A DNA stretch of 64,000 bases, taken from the NCBI RefSeq assembly GCF_013389595.1, contig NZ_CP058306.1, positions 2,976,001 to 3,040,000 of the forward strand, read 5' to 3'. The position numbers and the translations under genes are program-made. This DNA comes from Flavobacterium sp. I3-2. Its GTDB lineage: Bacteria; Bacteroidota; Bacteroidia; Flavobacteriales; Flavobacteriaceae. Shown piece by piece: positions 1 to 9,351 of the stretch; the stretch's first letter is position 1, and every line of letters begins with the position of its first letter. The notes below the pieces were generated by a model, which saw only the letters and a program-made list of their open reading frames with translations, was not told the DNA's origin and ran no database searches.

Positions 1-94
1 AAAATTCATTAATAAAAAATTGAAATACAAACAAAACCTTTAAATAGTAATAAAAATTACACTTCTTTTATCATTTTAATCTTTTTTATAAAAA

Positions 95-859
95 TTATCT
101 AGTAAATACATATTTATTTTCAGTAGATAACGATTCATCAAAAGCGTAACCTTCTGCATTAAAAAACTTTAAACCATCGATTGAGTCAATTTCATTGTCA
201 ATAATATAACGCGCCATTAATCCTCTTGCCTTCTTTGCGAAAAAACTAATCATTTTTAATTTATCGTCTTTGTAATCTTTAAATTCAGGAGTAACAACCT
301 TTGCTTTTAATAATTTTGTATCAACAGCCGAAAAATATTCAGTGCTTGCTAAATTAACCAAAACATCATCTGCATTTAATTCTTTATTCAGAAAATCAGT
401 AACTAGAGGTTTCCATATTTGATATAAGTTTTCTTTTTTCCCTACTTTCAATTTCTTACCCATTTCTAAACGATAGGGTTCAATTAAATCAAATGGTTTT
501 AAAATACCGTACATTCCCGACAGAATTCGAACTTTATCATTTAAAACTTCATAGCTTGAAGAAGGAATTGAAAACGCATCTAAACCAGTATAAACTTCGC
601 CATTAAATGCAAAAACTGCTTGACGTGCATTTTCTAAAACTGTTGTTGCTTCAAAATTTCTTTCTTGATTACGTTGCCAATTTAATTCGGCTAATTTATC
701 TGAAATAGACATCAATTCAGATAAATCTTTGGGAGACAATTTTTTTAATGATTTATTTATGGTCTTAGAAGTCTCTAAAAAAAACGGTATTGTTACCAAT
801 TCAGTCGGAACTGCAGTTGTATAATCCAATGATTTTGCTGGCGATATAACTAATTTCAT
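95..859 (-). CDS. yaaA: Peroxide stress protein YaaA (DUF328 family)
   Basis: This 254-residue protein belongs to the YaaA/DUF328 family, which in E. coli limits free iron and DNA damage during peroxide stress. The family N-terminus MKLVISPAKSLDY is present, followed by the characteristic FNGEVYTGLDA and LSGMYGILKPFDLIEPYRLEMG blocks in the first half and a SFFAKKARGLMARY segment near the end. Length matches the family (about 250-260 residues), with no signal peptide, so it is cytoplasmic. It is a single gene with about 90 bp between its start and the next minus-strand gene. The family assignment is firm; the physiological role is transferred from E. coli. Confidence 0.93.
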   Translation of the reverse strand: MKLVISPAKSLDYTTAVPTELVTIPFFLETSKTINKSLKKLSPKDLSELMSISDKLAELNWQRNQERNFEATTVLENARQAVFAFNGEVYTGLDAFSIPSSSYEVLNDKVRILSGMYGILKPFDLIEPYRLEMGKKLKVGKKENLYQIWKPLVTDFLNKELNADDVLVNLASTEYFSAVDTKLLKAKVVTPEFKDYKDDKLKMISFFAKKARGLMARYIIDNEIDSIDGLKFFNAEGYAFDESLSTENKYVFTR

Positions 860-945
860 GCTTTATTTTATTTTCAAAATTAAACGAAACGCAATACAAA
901 TTACGTAATTCACAAATGATTTTATTGATTAAGTCATAGAAATAA

Positions 946-1956
946 TCAATTTTGATTACCTTTTAAACGCGTCCATAATTTTTGTAAAAGTTGAAAACCG
1001 TCACGTTTTTCTTTTTCAACCTCTTTAGCTTTCCAAACTCCATTTTCATCATACAATTCATACGAAAAAGCATATTTAATATCGTTTGGATTATTTGATA
1101 ACAAACCAAATCTTAAATCATTAAACAAAAGCTTATCTTCATTTTTTGTAACAATATATTGATTTTCTGAAATACGCTTTAATTGCTTGATAATTAGTTC
1201 GTTCGAAATTAATTTTATGTACTCGTGATTTTTATAATGCGTTTCAAATTTCATTTCTTTTGTATCGAAAAAAGAATAATCAGAAATCAAAAACGCGTCT
1301 TCGGTTTCAATAATAATATTCCATAAAATGGTATTCATCGCAGTTGGCTTCACAACCAAACTTGTATATTGAATTTGATTAATTTCTAAATTTTCTTCAA
1401 CTTTATTTTTTACAATTAACTGAAGAAAAACAGTTAAAATTAAATACGTCGAACTGATTACTAATCCTATTGCATTCCATAAAAAACGTTTCGGATTTTC
1501 TTTGTTTATTCGCATCGAAATCAATAAACAAATTAAAAACGGAATAGTATAAAGTGGGTCAATTACAAAAATTGATTTAATAGCTAATTTGTCGTAAAAT
1601 GGCCAAAAAAGCTGCGTTCCCCAAGTTGTAAAAACATCTAAAAGCGAATGCGTTAATAGTATTAAAAAAACTGCTAGATAACTTTCTTTAAAATTGACGT
1701 TATTTTTTTTCTCAATTTTACTTACGACAAATGCCAAAATGAAACTGAGAAGTATATAAAACAAAATGGAATGTGAAAAACCGCGATGTACTTCGATTTG
1801 TGTAATCGGATTATAAAAAAATTTGGCAATCCAGACATCTAAATCAGGAATTGTGCCTATCAATGCGCCGTAAACAATTGAGTGATTTCCGATTTTTTTA
1901 CCTAAAACTGCATTTGACACAGCAGCACCTAAAACGATTTGAGATAATGAATCCAT
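946..1956 (-). CDS. YdjM-like membrane-bound metal-dependent hydrolase
   Basis: The 336-residue protein has the features of the YdjM/DUF457 family of membrane proteins annotated as metal-dependent hydrolases: MDSLSQIVLGAA at the start, GTIPDLDVW near residue 34, HRGFSHS near residue 57, and THSLLDVFTTWGT near residue 102. These His/Asp clusters could bind metal. About four hydrophobic segments occupy the first 180 residues; the C-terminal half is polar and probably extracytoplasmic. Enzymatic activity has not been well shown for this family. Family call is good, function is open. Confidence 0.85.
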   Translation of the reverse strand: MDSLSQIVLGAAVSNAVLGKKIGNHSIVYGALIGTIPDLDVWIAKFFYNPITQIEVHRGFSHSILFYILLSFILAFVVSKIEKKNNVNFKESYLAVFLILLTHSLLDVFTTWGTQLFWPFYDKLAIKSIFVIDPLYTIPFLICLLISMRINKENPKRFLWNAIGLVISSTYLILTVFLQLIVKNKVEENLEINQIQYTSLVVKPTAMNTILWNIIIETEDAFLISDYSFFDTKEMKFETHYKNHEYIKLISNELIIKQLKRISENQYIVTKNEDKLLFNDLRFGLLSNNPNDIKYAFSYELYDENGVWKAKEVEKEKRDGFQLLQKLWTRLKGNQN

Positions 1957-2045
1957 TAAAATTTAAATAATTCGAAGCGTACAAAGATACACTTTTGAAA
2001 GATTAAAACATTCCGTTTAATATTGGTTTTAGTTATTAATTCAGA

Positions 2046-3125
2046 TTAAAACCATTTTTTGTATTTAAAATACATTGCCATAAGAATAGCTAAAACAAAC
2101 ATGCCACTAAGTACAATATAATAGCCATTTTCATAATTAAGTTCAGGCATGTTTTTAAAATTCATACCATACACTCCAACAATAAAAGTCAGTGGCATAA
2201 AAATTACCGAAACAACTGTCAACACTTTCATAATCTCATTCATTCGATGACTTTGCATAGAAAAAAAGAAACTAGAAGCGTTATTCAATTGATTTAAATC
2301 ATAATCGATTTGGTCAATAATTTCTAAAGATTTATGATGTAAACGACTAAAATAAACTTGATTGCTTTCTTCTAAAAAAGAAAATTCTTCGCTTAACGAA
2401 CTATTTTTTAGACTAAACAACACATCTCGAATTGGAATTAAAGCACGTTTTAAATCGTTTAGATTTTCTGAATTCAATTGGATTTTTTCTAAAACTATTG
2501 GATTTTTGGCTGTTTTTGCTTCAAGAATTACTCTTTCAACTTCATCTTCAATATTATCTAAAGTCAAAAAGTAATTTTCCATGATAGCATCTAACATTAA
2601 ATACAAAAGATAATCTTCTTTTTTCTTTATAACATTACCTGTTTTTGTACGAATACGTTCACGAATATGTTCAAAAAGATTATTTTTTTTCTCTTGAAAC
2701 GAGAATAACTGATTTTCTTTAATAACAAAACTGATTGGAATAATCTGAATTTTATCTTCAACTAATTTAGGAAATGTAGCTTTTAAATTAAAAAACATAA
2801 TGCCATCTTGCTCCTCCCAGCGTGTTCTACGAGAAAAACTCAAAACTTGATTTAAAGTAGATAGAGGAATTAAAAAGCATTTTGAAATTTCAGGAAATAA
2901 TTCAACATCATTAAAACCATGTAAATTAAACCATAACATTTCATCAGGTTTTATACTTGATATGGTATTTTCAATTTGATTTCCATCTTTGTATTTTTTT
3001 TCAAAAAAAGATTCTTCATCATAAACAAAAACCTCAATATCAGTAACTTCATCTTTATAAATTCCGTTATATTCCCAATTATAAGGTTGTAATTTTTTTA
3101 CTTTATTAAATTTTATTCGTTTCAA
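2046..3125 (-). CDS. corA: CorA-type magnesium/cobalt transporter
   Basis: A 359-residue CorA-family channel for Mg2+ (and Co2+/Ni2+). The N-terminal two thirds is the cytoplasmic domain with a long helical stretch. Two transmembrane helices lie at the C-terminus and are separated by the diagnostic pore loop YGMNFKNMPEL, with GMN at residues 320-322. A short basic tail (FKYKKWF) follows the last helix, as in CorA. It is transcribed divergently from hutI with about 70 bp between them. Family assignment is firm; the ion preference is inferred. Confidence 0.95.
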   Translation of the reverse strand: MKRIKFNKVKKLQPYNWEYNGIYKDEVTDIEVFVYDEESFFEKKYKDGNQIENTISSIKPDEMLWFNLHGFNDVELFPEISKCFLIPLSTLNQVLSFSRRTRWEEQDGIMFFNLKATFPKLVEDKIQIIPISFVIKENQLFSFQEKKNNLFEHIRERIRTKTGNVIKKKEDYLLYLMLDAIMENYFLTLDNIEDEVERVILEAKTAKNPIVLEKIQLNSENLNDLKRALIPIRDVLFSLKNSSLSEEFSFLEESNQVYFSRLHHKSLEIIDQIDYDLNQLNNASSFFFSMQSHRMNEIMKVLTVVSVIFMPLTFIVGVYGMNFKNMPELNYENGYYIVLSGMFVLAILMAMYFKYKKWF

Positions 3126-3194
3126 AATCTATTTTTTATTTAAATATAGTTATTTTTTAAAATATCCTCTTATTTTTACAACAAATTAAAGCAA

Positions 3195-4430
3195 ATGAAA
3201 ATCTTAATCACCAATATAAAAGAACTACTTCAGGTCAGAGAAATCAGTATTGACAAAGTATCTGGAAGTGAAATGAAAATTTTACCATCGATCAAAAACG
3301 CATTTTTATATCTTGAAAATGATTTGATTTCTGATTTTGGAAAAATGGAAAATTGTCCAAATATAATTGATGCAGAAATTTATGATGCAGCTGGAAAAAT
3401 TGTTTTACCAACTTGGATAGATAGCCACACGCATTTGGTTTACGCTGGAAGCCGTGAACAAGAATTTGTTGATCGAATCAATGGATTATCGTACGAAGAA
3501 ATTTTTAATCGAGGTGGTGGAATTTTAAACTCTGCCAAAAAACTACAAGAAACGACAGAAGAAGATTTATACGAACAATCTAAAGTTCGCTTGGAAGAAG
3601 TGATGCTTCAAGGCACAGGCGCAATTGAAATCAAGTCGGGATATGGATTGACATTAGAAGCAGAAATGAAAATGCTACGTGTAATTAAACGTTTGAACGA
3701 AAATTATCCAATCGAAATCAAGGCTACATTTTTGGGAGCTCACGCATTTCCTTTGTCATATAAAGACAATCATAAAGCCTACATTGACTTAATTTGTGAT
3801 GAAATGATTCCAAAAATTGCAGAAGAAAAACTAGCTGATTATGTTGATGCTTTCTTGGAATCAGGTTATTTTTCTGTTGAAGAAACAACGCGAATCATGG
3901 AAGTCGGAAATCAATATGGTTTGAAAAGTAAAATACATGTTAATCAGTTTACTGCAATTAATGGAATTGAAGCTTGTGTAAAAAATAATGCTTTATCAGT
4001 AGACCATCTAGAGATTGTAACCGATGAAGATATTGAAGTTCTAAAAAACAGTGTAACTATGCCAGTTGCTTTGCCGACTTGTTCCTATTTCATTTCGATT
4101 CCATACACGCCTGCAAGAAAAATGTTAGAAGCAGGATTACCTTTGGCATTGGCTTCTGATTTTAATCCGGGAACAACTCCTTCAGGAAATATGAATTTTG
4201 TTGTTGCGACGGCTTGCATAAAAATGAAAATGACCCCAGAAGAAGCAATCAATGCTGCAACAATCAATGCTGCTTATGCAATGGATTTATCAAACACTCA
4301 CGGAAGTATAACAAAAGGTAAAAAAGCAAGTATTATTATCACCAAACCAATTGAATCTTTTTATCAAATTCCATATGCATTTGGAAGCAATTTAATAGAG
4401 AAAGTAATTATAAACGGACAGTTCATGTAA
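3195..4430 (+). CDS. hutI: Imidazolonepropionase (histidine degradation)
   Basis: HutI hydrolyses 4-imidazolone-5-propionate to N-formimidoyl-glutamate, step three of histidine breakdown. At 411 residues it has the usual length. The amidohydrolase metal motif DSHTHLVYAG is present with the paired histidines at 78 and 80. EIKSGYGLTLE, LGAHAFP, KIHVNQF, VDHLEIV and ASDFNPGT follow in family order, supplying further metal and catalytic residues. No signal peptide, so cytoplasmic. It precedes hutG by about 210 bp on the same strand; hutH and hutU are not in the window. Confidence 0.96.
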   Translation: MKILITNIKELLQVREISIDKVSGSEMKILPSIKNAFLYLENDLISDFGKMENCPNIIDAEIYDAAGKIVLPTWIDSHTHLVYAGSREQEFVDRINGLSYEEIFNRGGGILNSAKKLQETTEEDLYEQSKVRLEEVMLQGTGAIEIKSGYGLTLEAEMKMLRVIKRLNENYPIEIKATFLGAHAFPLSYKDNHKAYIDLICDEMIPKIAEEKLADYVDAFLESGYFSVEETTRIMEVGNQYGLKSKIHVNQFTAINGIEACVKNNALSVDHLEIVTDEDIEVLKNSVTMPVALPTCSYFISIPYTPARKMLEAGLPLALASDFNPGTTPSGNMNFVVATACIKMKMTPEEAINAATINAAYAMDLSNTHGSITKGKKASIIITKPIESFYQIPYAFGSNLIEKVIINGQFM

Positions 4431-4436
4431 CAAAAA

Positions 4437-4462
4437 ACACACTAAGCTTGCACTTAGTGTGT
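4437..4462. terminator. Hairpin after hutI, orientated for minus-strand transcripts
   Basis: A perfect 10-bp stem (ACACACTAAG/CTTAGTGTGT) with a 6-nt loop begins seven bases after the hutI stop. On the plus strand it is followed by a run of A, not T. Read on the minus strand the stem is followed by a T run, so as an intrinsic terminator it would stop antisense transcription entering hutI. It may also protect the 3' end of the hutI mRNA. Confidence 0.55.
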
Positions 4463-4639
4463 AAAAAAAAAATAGTTATGAAAAAGATTTTATAATCGAT
4501 ACAATCGACTTATATTTACTCATATCAAATTTACAAATAATTATCTTACAATCAACACTTTAATATATAATTAATACTAATTTTATTATAAAATAAATCT
4601 ATAGTCATTGAATTTACTAATGATTCCAATCATTTACTT

Positions 4640-5680
4640 ATGAATAACTTTTCATTTTTTAACATTTCAGATAGAAATAAATTAGTTGATCTTCGAGTTG
4701 GAGAAATCAAATTTGGAGAACGAATTGATTTTTTAGATTCTAATCAAACTATTGATTCATTTTTAGCAGAAACAGCATCTAAATATATCATTTTCGGAAT
4801 TTGCGAATCAATTGGTGTTAAAGCGAATTTTGGTAGAATTGGTACAGAAAATACTTGGCAAATTGCTTTAAAATCACTTTTAAACATTCAACATAACAAA
4901 ACTTGTAAAGGAAATAATGTTGGTGTTTTGGGATATTTTAATTTTGAAGAAGAAAATCAATTAGCAGCAAATTTAAATCCTTCAATAAAAGAAGAACGTA
5001 AACAATTATTTAAACTTGTTGAAAAAATTGATAAAGAAATCTCATTTTTAGTTTCAAAAATTGTCAAAGCGAATAAAATTCCAATCATTATTGGCGGAGG
5101 CCACAATAACGCTTATGGTAACATTAAAGGATTAGCACTAGCTAAAGGACGCGCAGTGAATGTAATTAATTTTGATGCGCATACCGATTTTCGTCCTTTA
5201 GAAGGAAGACATAGCGGAAATGGATTTTCATATGCTTTTGAAGAAGATTTCTTAGGTAATTATTTCATATTTGGAATTCATGAAAACTACACTTCAAAAG
5301 AAATTTTTTCGAGAATAAAAGAAAACAGCCAACGTGTAAAGTTTAATACGTATGAGCAAATGGAAATTCGTTTAGAAAAAGATTTCAAGATGGAATTAAA
5401 ATATGCTGCTAAGCACATCAAAGAAAATTCTTTTGGAATTGAAATCGATTTAGACGCGATAATTCACATGCCATCAAGCGCAATGAGTTATTCTGGTTTT
5501 TCTACAAAAAAAGCCAGACAATTTGTAAACTATTATGCAAATTTAGAAAACGTTGCTTATCTACATATTTGCGAAGGTGCACCAAATTTTGAATTGGAAG
5601 AAAACAAAGCCGTTTTAGGCAAATTTATTAGTTATTTAATTACTGATTTTATAAAACCTAATCTAGAAGTAATTGAATAA
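4640..5680 (+). CDS. hutG: Formimidoylglutamase, arginase/agmatinase family
   Basis: A 346-residue ureohydrolase-family enzyme. All binuclear Mn2+ ligands are visible: GGGHNNAYG (H155), NFDAHTDFRP (D179, H181, D183) and EIDLDAI (D270, D272). Coming directly after hutI on the same strand, it most likely hydrolyses N-formimidoyl-L-glutamate to glutamate and formamide, completing histidine degradation. Flavobacterial HutG proteins carry an N-terminal extension of about 120 residues before the core, as here. Arginase or agmatinase activity is the alternative; context favours HutG. Confidence 0.88.
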   Translation: MNNFSFFNISDRNKLVDLRVGEIKFGERIDFLDSNQTIDSFLAETASKYIIFGICESIGVKANFGRIGTENTWQIALKSLLNIQHNKTCKGNNVGVLGYFNFEEENQLAANLNPSIKEERKQLFKLVEKIDKEISFLVSKIVKANKIPIIIGGGHNNAYGNIKGLALAKGRAVNVINFDAHTDFRPLEGRHSGNGFSYAFEEDFLGNYFIFGIHENYTSKEIFSRIKENSQRVKFNTYEQMEIRLEKDFKMELKYAAKHIKENSFGIEIDLDAIIHMPSSAMSYSGFSTKKARQFVNYYANLENVAYLHICEGAPNFELEENKAVLGKFISYLITDFIKPNLEVIE

Positions 5681-5692
5681 AAACATTAAATA

Positions 5693-5729
5693 AAAAAGTG
5701 GAATTTTCGATTTGAAAATTCCACTTTTT
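5693..5729. terminator. Bidirectional terminator after hutG
   Basis: A perfect 16-bp inverted repeat (5693-5708 with 5714-5729, loop of 5 nt) has A runs on the left and T runs on the right. It begins 13 bases after the hutG stop and sits in a tail-to-tail intergenic space, so it can end transcripts from both directions. Confidence 0.85.
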
Positions 5730-5760
5730 GTTTGTATTGTTTAGTAAATAAAAGATGTAA

Positions 5761-5786
5761 AAAAATGGAGCTTTCACTCCATTTTT
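5761..5786 (-). terminator. Terminator of the surface lipoprotein gene
   Basis: A 10-bp stem (AAAAATGGAG/CTCCATTTTT) with a 6-nt loop lies immediately after the stop of the minus-strand lipoprotein gene (stop at 5792), with a T run on the minus strand. Confidence 0.75.
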
Positions 5787-5791
5787 ATATA

Positions 5792-7933
5792 TTAATTAGC
5801 ATTAATAATTGCTAAACCATTTCTACCTGAAGCTACAAATAAATAACCATTTTTAGCATATACATAATTCGCAGATTTTTGATCTACTGTTGAATTTGTT
5901 GTATTTAATCTAAAATGTCCAACATATTCTAAAGTATTTTTATTTAAAGCAACAACTCCATCACCCCCATTAGCAATATAAACAAAACATCCATCTACAG
6001 TAACTGCGTTAGATCTTCCGTTGTTTTTCAACACTTTATAACCATCTAAACCTCTAAATTCATTTGGAATAAATTGTGCTTTTAATTCACCAGTTGTCAT
6101 ATCAAATTTGGCTACTCCTTTGTCACTAAATGCAGCATAAACATAATCTTTATTAGCTGGATCAGAATCTAATGCTAAAGTATTTTTACCATCAGTTACA
6201 TTTAATTCAATTGATTGATAGGTTTTAACAGGATTGAAACGACTTGCTCCAGTTTCATCAGCAAATCTAATATATGGTACTTTGTTATTTAAAGCTAAGT
6301 AAACTTGATTGTTTGCATTTGCAACTACATATTTTGCACCCACATTATTATCAACAATAGAATTTAATGTAAAATCAGAATTTAATTTCATTAACCCTCC
6401 ATTTGTTCCGCTAGATGTTAACCAAATATCATTTCCATTGAAATAAATATTCTTAGCAGATAAAGAAGGTAAATTAGTTGACTTAATTGCATCTAAAGAA
6501 TTTGTAAACATTCCATCAACTAATGGAACAGTGTACATAATTGCGCCATTTTTATTATTACCAACAGCATACAATGTTTCGTTGTGGATTTCTAAAGAGT
6601 TAAATTCTGCTTTGTTAAAATCAGCTTGAGCAATAAGAACAGGATTTGAACCAGCAATATCAAATACACGTACACTTCCGTAAGGAGCATCTCCAAATTC
6701 TTCATCATTTGTGTGGTAAGAAACATAAGCTTTACCATTTTCAACTCTAACATCTGTTGCACTTAATGTAATTTCTACACCATTTGCATTTATTTTTGGG
6801 CTAGCAAAAATTCCTGAATAATTTAAGTTGATTGAAGTAGCCGTACAAGAAATAGTACCTAAAGTAACATCAATACAACCATCATTAGCTATATAAGTAT
6901 TGTGATTTAAAACTACTTCTGAAGCTATTTTTAACTGATTTGCTGTTAAGTTTGTATTAATATCAATACCACCTTTAAAAGCAGGATTTGCATTCATATT
7001 ACCTAAAGTAACACCTGAACCTAAATTAATTCTTGCTCTATTGGTAAGTGTATTTACAGATGAATTCTCAACTAAACCATCAATACTTAATTGTCCGTTT
7101 ATTACATCTGTAAACGATCCGCCTGATACATTAATACGTCCATTTCCGTTAATAGAAAAACCGTTTTTAAAAGTAACCTTAGATTCATTAAAAATTTTCC
7201 CATTAAACTGTGTGTTTTTTTCGAAAGTAACGTTACATTTATTATTTATAATACTATTTCCATTTACAGTAAAATTTTGTGAACCATTAAAAACAAGTGT
7301 TTTGTAGTTATTTAAAATACCGTCAATTGTGTTTGATTTGTAAGTAAAAACACCGAAGTTATCTAATTCACCATTACCATTTAAATGAATAATAGTTTGA
7401 GTTCCAAAGGTAGCATTTGGTCCAACAACTAATTTACCATTAGCTGGTACATTAATTTGGTTGGTAGAAGATACTGTTCCTTCTACATAAACTTCTGCAG
7501 CTCCATTAAAATTCAAAGTTCCTGAATATGTACCTTGGATAATTAATTTAGCTCCTGAAACTAAGTTGATACTTCCGCTAAAAGATTCTCCTGTTGGAAC
7601 GAAATAAACTTTACCGCTTTCAGTATTAACGTTAGAATTATTAGCTAATGTAACAAGATTGATAGCTCCTGTTACAGCTTGATTTTGATAAGTTGGCAAT
7701 GAATTTCCAGAACGAGCTGAATATCCATTTATAAGATTAATTTTAGAATTATTGCTTTCTGAATAATGATTCAATAAACTATTTCCGTATGTAATAGTAA
7801 CATCGTCATTACTTAGAACTTTAGACTCTAAATTGTTGTTTGTTGTTTCTGTTGAATCATCACTCGAACATCCTACTAGAGCAAAACAAAGTGCTGCGCC
7901 TAAGAATGTTAATTTAAATTTTTTGTTTTTCAT
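5792..7933 (-). CDS. Surface lipoprotein with beta-helix-like and beta-propeller-like regions
   Basis: A 713-residue protein. It begins with a lipoprotein signal peptide (MKNKKFKLTFLGAALCFALVGC, lipidated Cys22). SSDDS follows the Cys, resembling the acidic export signal that sends Bacteroidota lipoproteins to the cell surface. Residues about 75-390 are short Asn/Gly/Val-rich repeats (GTYSGTLNFNGAAEVYVEG type) typical of a beta-solenoid. Residues about 400-713 look like a beta-propeller of LVIVD type (SVRVFDIAG, GVVALNKNTLEYVGHF, LFVASGRNGLAIINAN). Function unknown; it could bind polysaccharide or other surface material. It lies 110 bp downstream of the exopolysaccharide cluster on the same strand but has its own promoter box and terminator. 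Confidence 0.7.
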   Translation of the reverse strand: MKNKKFKLTFLGAALCFALVGCSSDDSTETTNNNLESKVLSNDDVTITYGNSLLNHYSESNNSKINLINGYSARSGNSLPTYQNQAVTGAINLVTLANNSNVNTESGKVYFVPTGESFSGSINLVSGAKLIIQGTYSGTLNFNGAAEVYVEGTVSSTNQINVPANGKLVVGPNATFGTQTIIHLNGNGELDNFGVFTYKSNTIDGILNNYKTLVFNGSQNFTVNGNSIINNKCNVTFEKNTQFNGKIFNESKVTFKNGFSINGNGRINVSGGSFTDVINGQLSIDGLVENSSVNTLTNRARINLGSGVTLGNMNANPAFKGGIDINTNLTANQLKIASEVVLNHNTYIANDGCIDVTLGTISCTATSINLNYSGIFASPKINANGVEITLSATDVRVENGKAYVSYHTNDEEFGDAPYGSVRVFDIAGSNPVLIAQADFNKAEFNSLEIHNETLYAVGNNKNGAIMYTVPLVDGMFTNSLDAIKSTNLPSLSAKNIYFNGNDIWLTSSGTNGGLMKLNSDFTLNSIVDNNVGAKYVVANANNQVYLALNNKVPYIRFADETGASRFNPVKTYQSIELNVTDGKNTLALDSDPANKDYVYAAFSDKGVAKFDMTTGELKAQFIPNEFRGLDGYKVLKNNGRSNAVTVDGCFVYIANGGDGVVALNKNTLEYVGHFRLNTTNSTVDQKSANYVYAKNGYLFVASGRNGLAIINAN

Positions 7934-7975
7934 AATTAATAATTATTGTTTATAATAGGGCATTCAAATTTTGAG

Positions 7976-7983
7976 CAAAAATA
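7976..7983 (-). promoter_or_regulatory. Candidate -7 box TATTTTTG of the lipoprotein gene
   Basis: On the minus strand the sequence TATTTTTG matches the Bacteroidota -7 consensus TAnnTTTG and lies about 43 bp upstream of the lipoprotein start. No clear -33 TTG was found at the right distance, so this is a moderate call. Confidence 0.45.
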
Positions 7984-8043
7984 AAATATACAAACTAGAT
8001 AATCGTTTTGTTATTTTATCTTTTTCTTGTTGTTTTTTCATTT

Positions 8044-9351
8044 TTACATTCCATATTCCTTTGCTTTTTTCGAAGTTTTTAACGGATTCCAAACATCTTT
8101 ATAGGAATCATAAAAAAACAACTCATCCAAATATGAAATTGTACGAACAATACGCATATAATATCCCATATAAATTGGAAAGAGAGGAAGATATATCAAT
8201 TTAGAAAGAAGTTTTTTCTTGTCTTTATTAACCGATACAGCAAACATGTATTGACCAAATGTAATTGCAAGGTAAATGGTATATTTAAAAGGAAACCAAA
8301 TTAGCATGAAAGTTGGATCGGTTAAAATAATTTTGAACATATAGAAAAACCATAAAAAATCTAAAACAAGACTAAAAAAAACATTTTCAAAAAATGACAT
8401 AAAATTTATTAATCTAAAATTTTTATCAGGCATCCAAACATCTTTATGTTTTCTTAATCTAAATCGAATTAATGATCTTGACCATCTCAATCTTTGTTTA
8501 GTCAAAGCAGTCCAAGTAACTGGAACGTGCGTTCTACAAATCGCTTCTTCTTCAAAAACTGTATGGTAATCAATCTTTCTAATTTTTACCGTAATATCTC
8601 CATCCAAACCTGGACCAATATCCCAACCTCCAATTCGTTCTAAAACTTCTCTTGGAAATGCACCAAATGCACCAGAAATAATTTTATATATTTTTAATTT
8701 TGATTGAACAATTCTAGAAACACTAATTGATTGCAAATATTCTAAAAATTGCATTGTTGTAGTTAATGATTCTTCTTCATTTCTTACAATTAAATTTCCA
8801 CCAACTCCACCAATATTTTCAAATCTATAAAAAGGTATGAGTACTTTTTCAATAGCGTCACTATCTAATGATGAATCTGCATCTAAATGAACTACATATT
8901 TCCCGTTTGAATATCGAAGTCCCAAATTAGCAGCAGAAGCTTTACCACCTCTTTCTTTAACAGAAATAAATCTATCTATTTGACCATATTTTTCAAAAGA
9001 ACGTGCAATTATTGCTGTATCATCCGTAGAACCATCATCGACAACAATCAACTCTAAATTTTTATATGTCTGTCTATTCATCGACTGAACAAGCTTGAAA
9101 AGATGTTTACCTTCATTATGTCCAGGAACCAAAACAGTTACTAAAGGCATTTCATTTAACAAATCTTCTCTAGCTTTTTCCCATAAATGCTTTGTTTTTC
9201 TTCTACTGAATTTACTCCAATATAAGGCAATACCCTCTACGATAAAAAACCTAGGAATATCTAAAACAAAAATATACCATCCCCATTTCATCAAAGTTTG
9301 CCAATCAAGAACATGCCACATATAGAAATATCTATCCCATAATTCTATCAT
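8044..9351 (-). CDS. Processive family-2 glycosyltransferase, exopolysaccharide synthase
   Basis: A 435-residue membrane GT2 enzyme of the PgaC/NodC/cellulose-synthase type that would polymerise a beta-linked polysaccharide from nucleotide sugars. All processive GT2 motifs are visible: VVDDGSTDD (D105, D106), HLDADSS (DAD 157-159), GLDGD with D250/D252 as catalytic base region, and QRLRW at 286-290. A hydrophobic segment lies near residues 20-45, and two or three more lie in the C-terminal third, as needed for a channel. No PilZ domain is present. Its ATG overlaps the stop of the upstream zinc-ribbon gene by 4 bp (ATGA), implying translational coupling. The sugar is unknown; poly-N-acetylglucosamine is one possibility. 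Confidence 0.87.
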   Translation of the reverse strand: MIELWDRYFYMWHVLDWQTLMKWGWYIFVLDIPRFFIVEGIALYWSKFSRRKTKHLWEKAREDLLNEMPLVTVLVPGHNEGKHLFKLVQSMNRQTYKNLELIVVDDGSTDDTAIIARSFEKYGQIDRFISVKERGGKASAANLGLRYSNGKYVVHLDADSSLDSDAIEKVLIPFYRFENIGGVGGNLIVRNEEESLTTTMQFLEYLQSISVSRIVQSKLKIYKIISGAFGAFPREVLERIGGWDIGPGLDGDITVKIRKIDYHTVFEEEAICRTHVPVTWTALTKQRLRWSRSLIRFRLRKHKDVWMPDKNFRLINFMSFFENVFFSLVLDFLWFFYMFKIILTDPTFMLIWFPFKYTIYLAITFGQYMFAVSVNKDKKKLLSKLIYLPLFPIYMGYYMRIVRTISYLDELFFYDSYKDVWNPLKTSKKAKEYGM

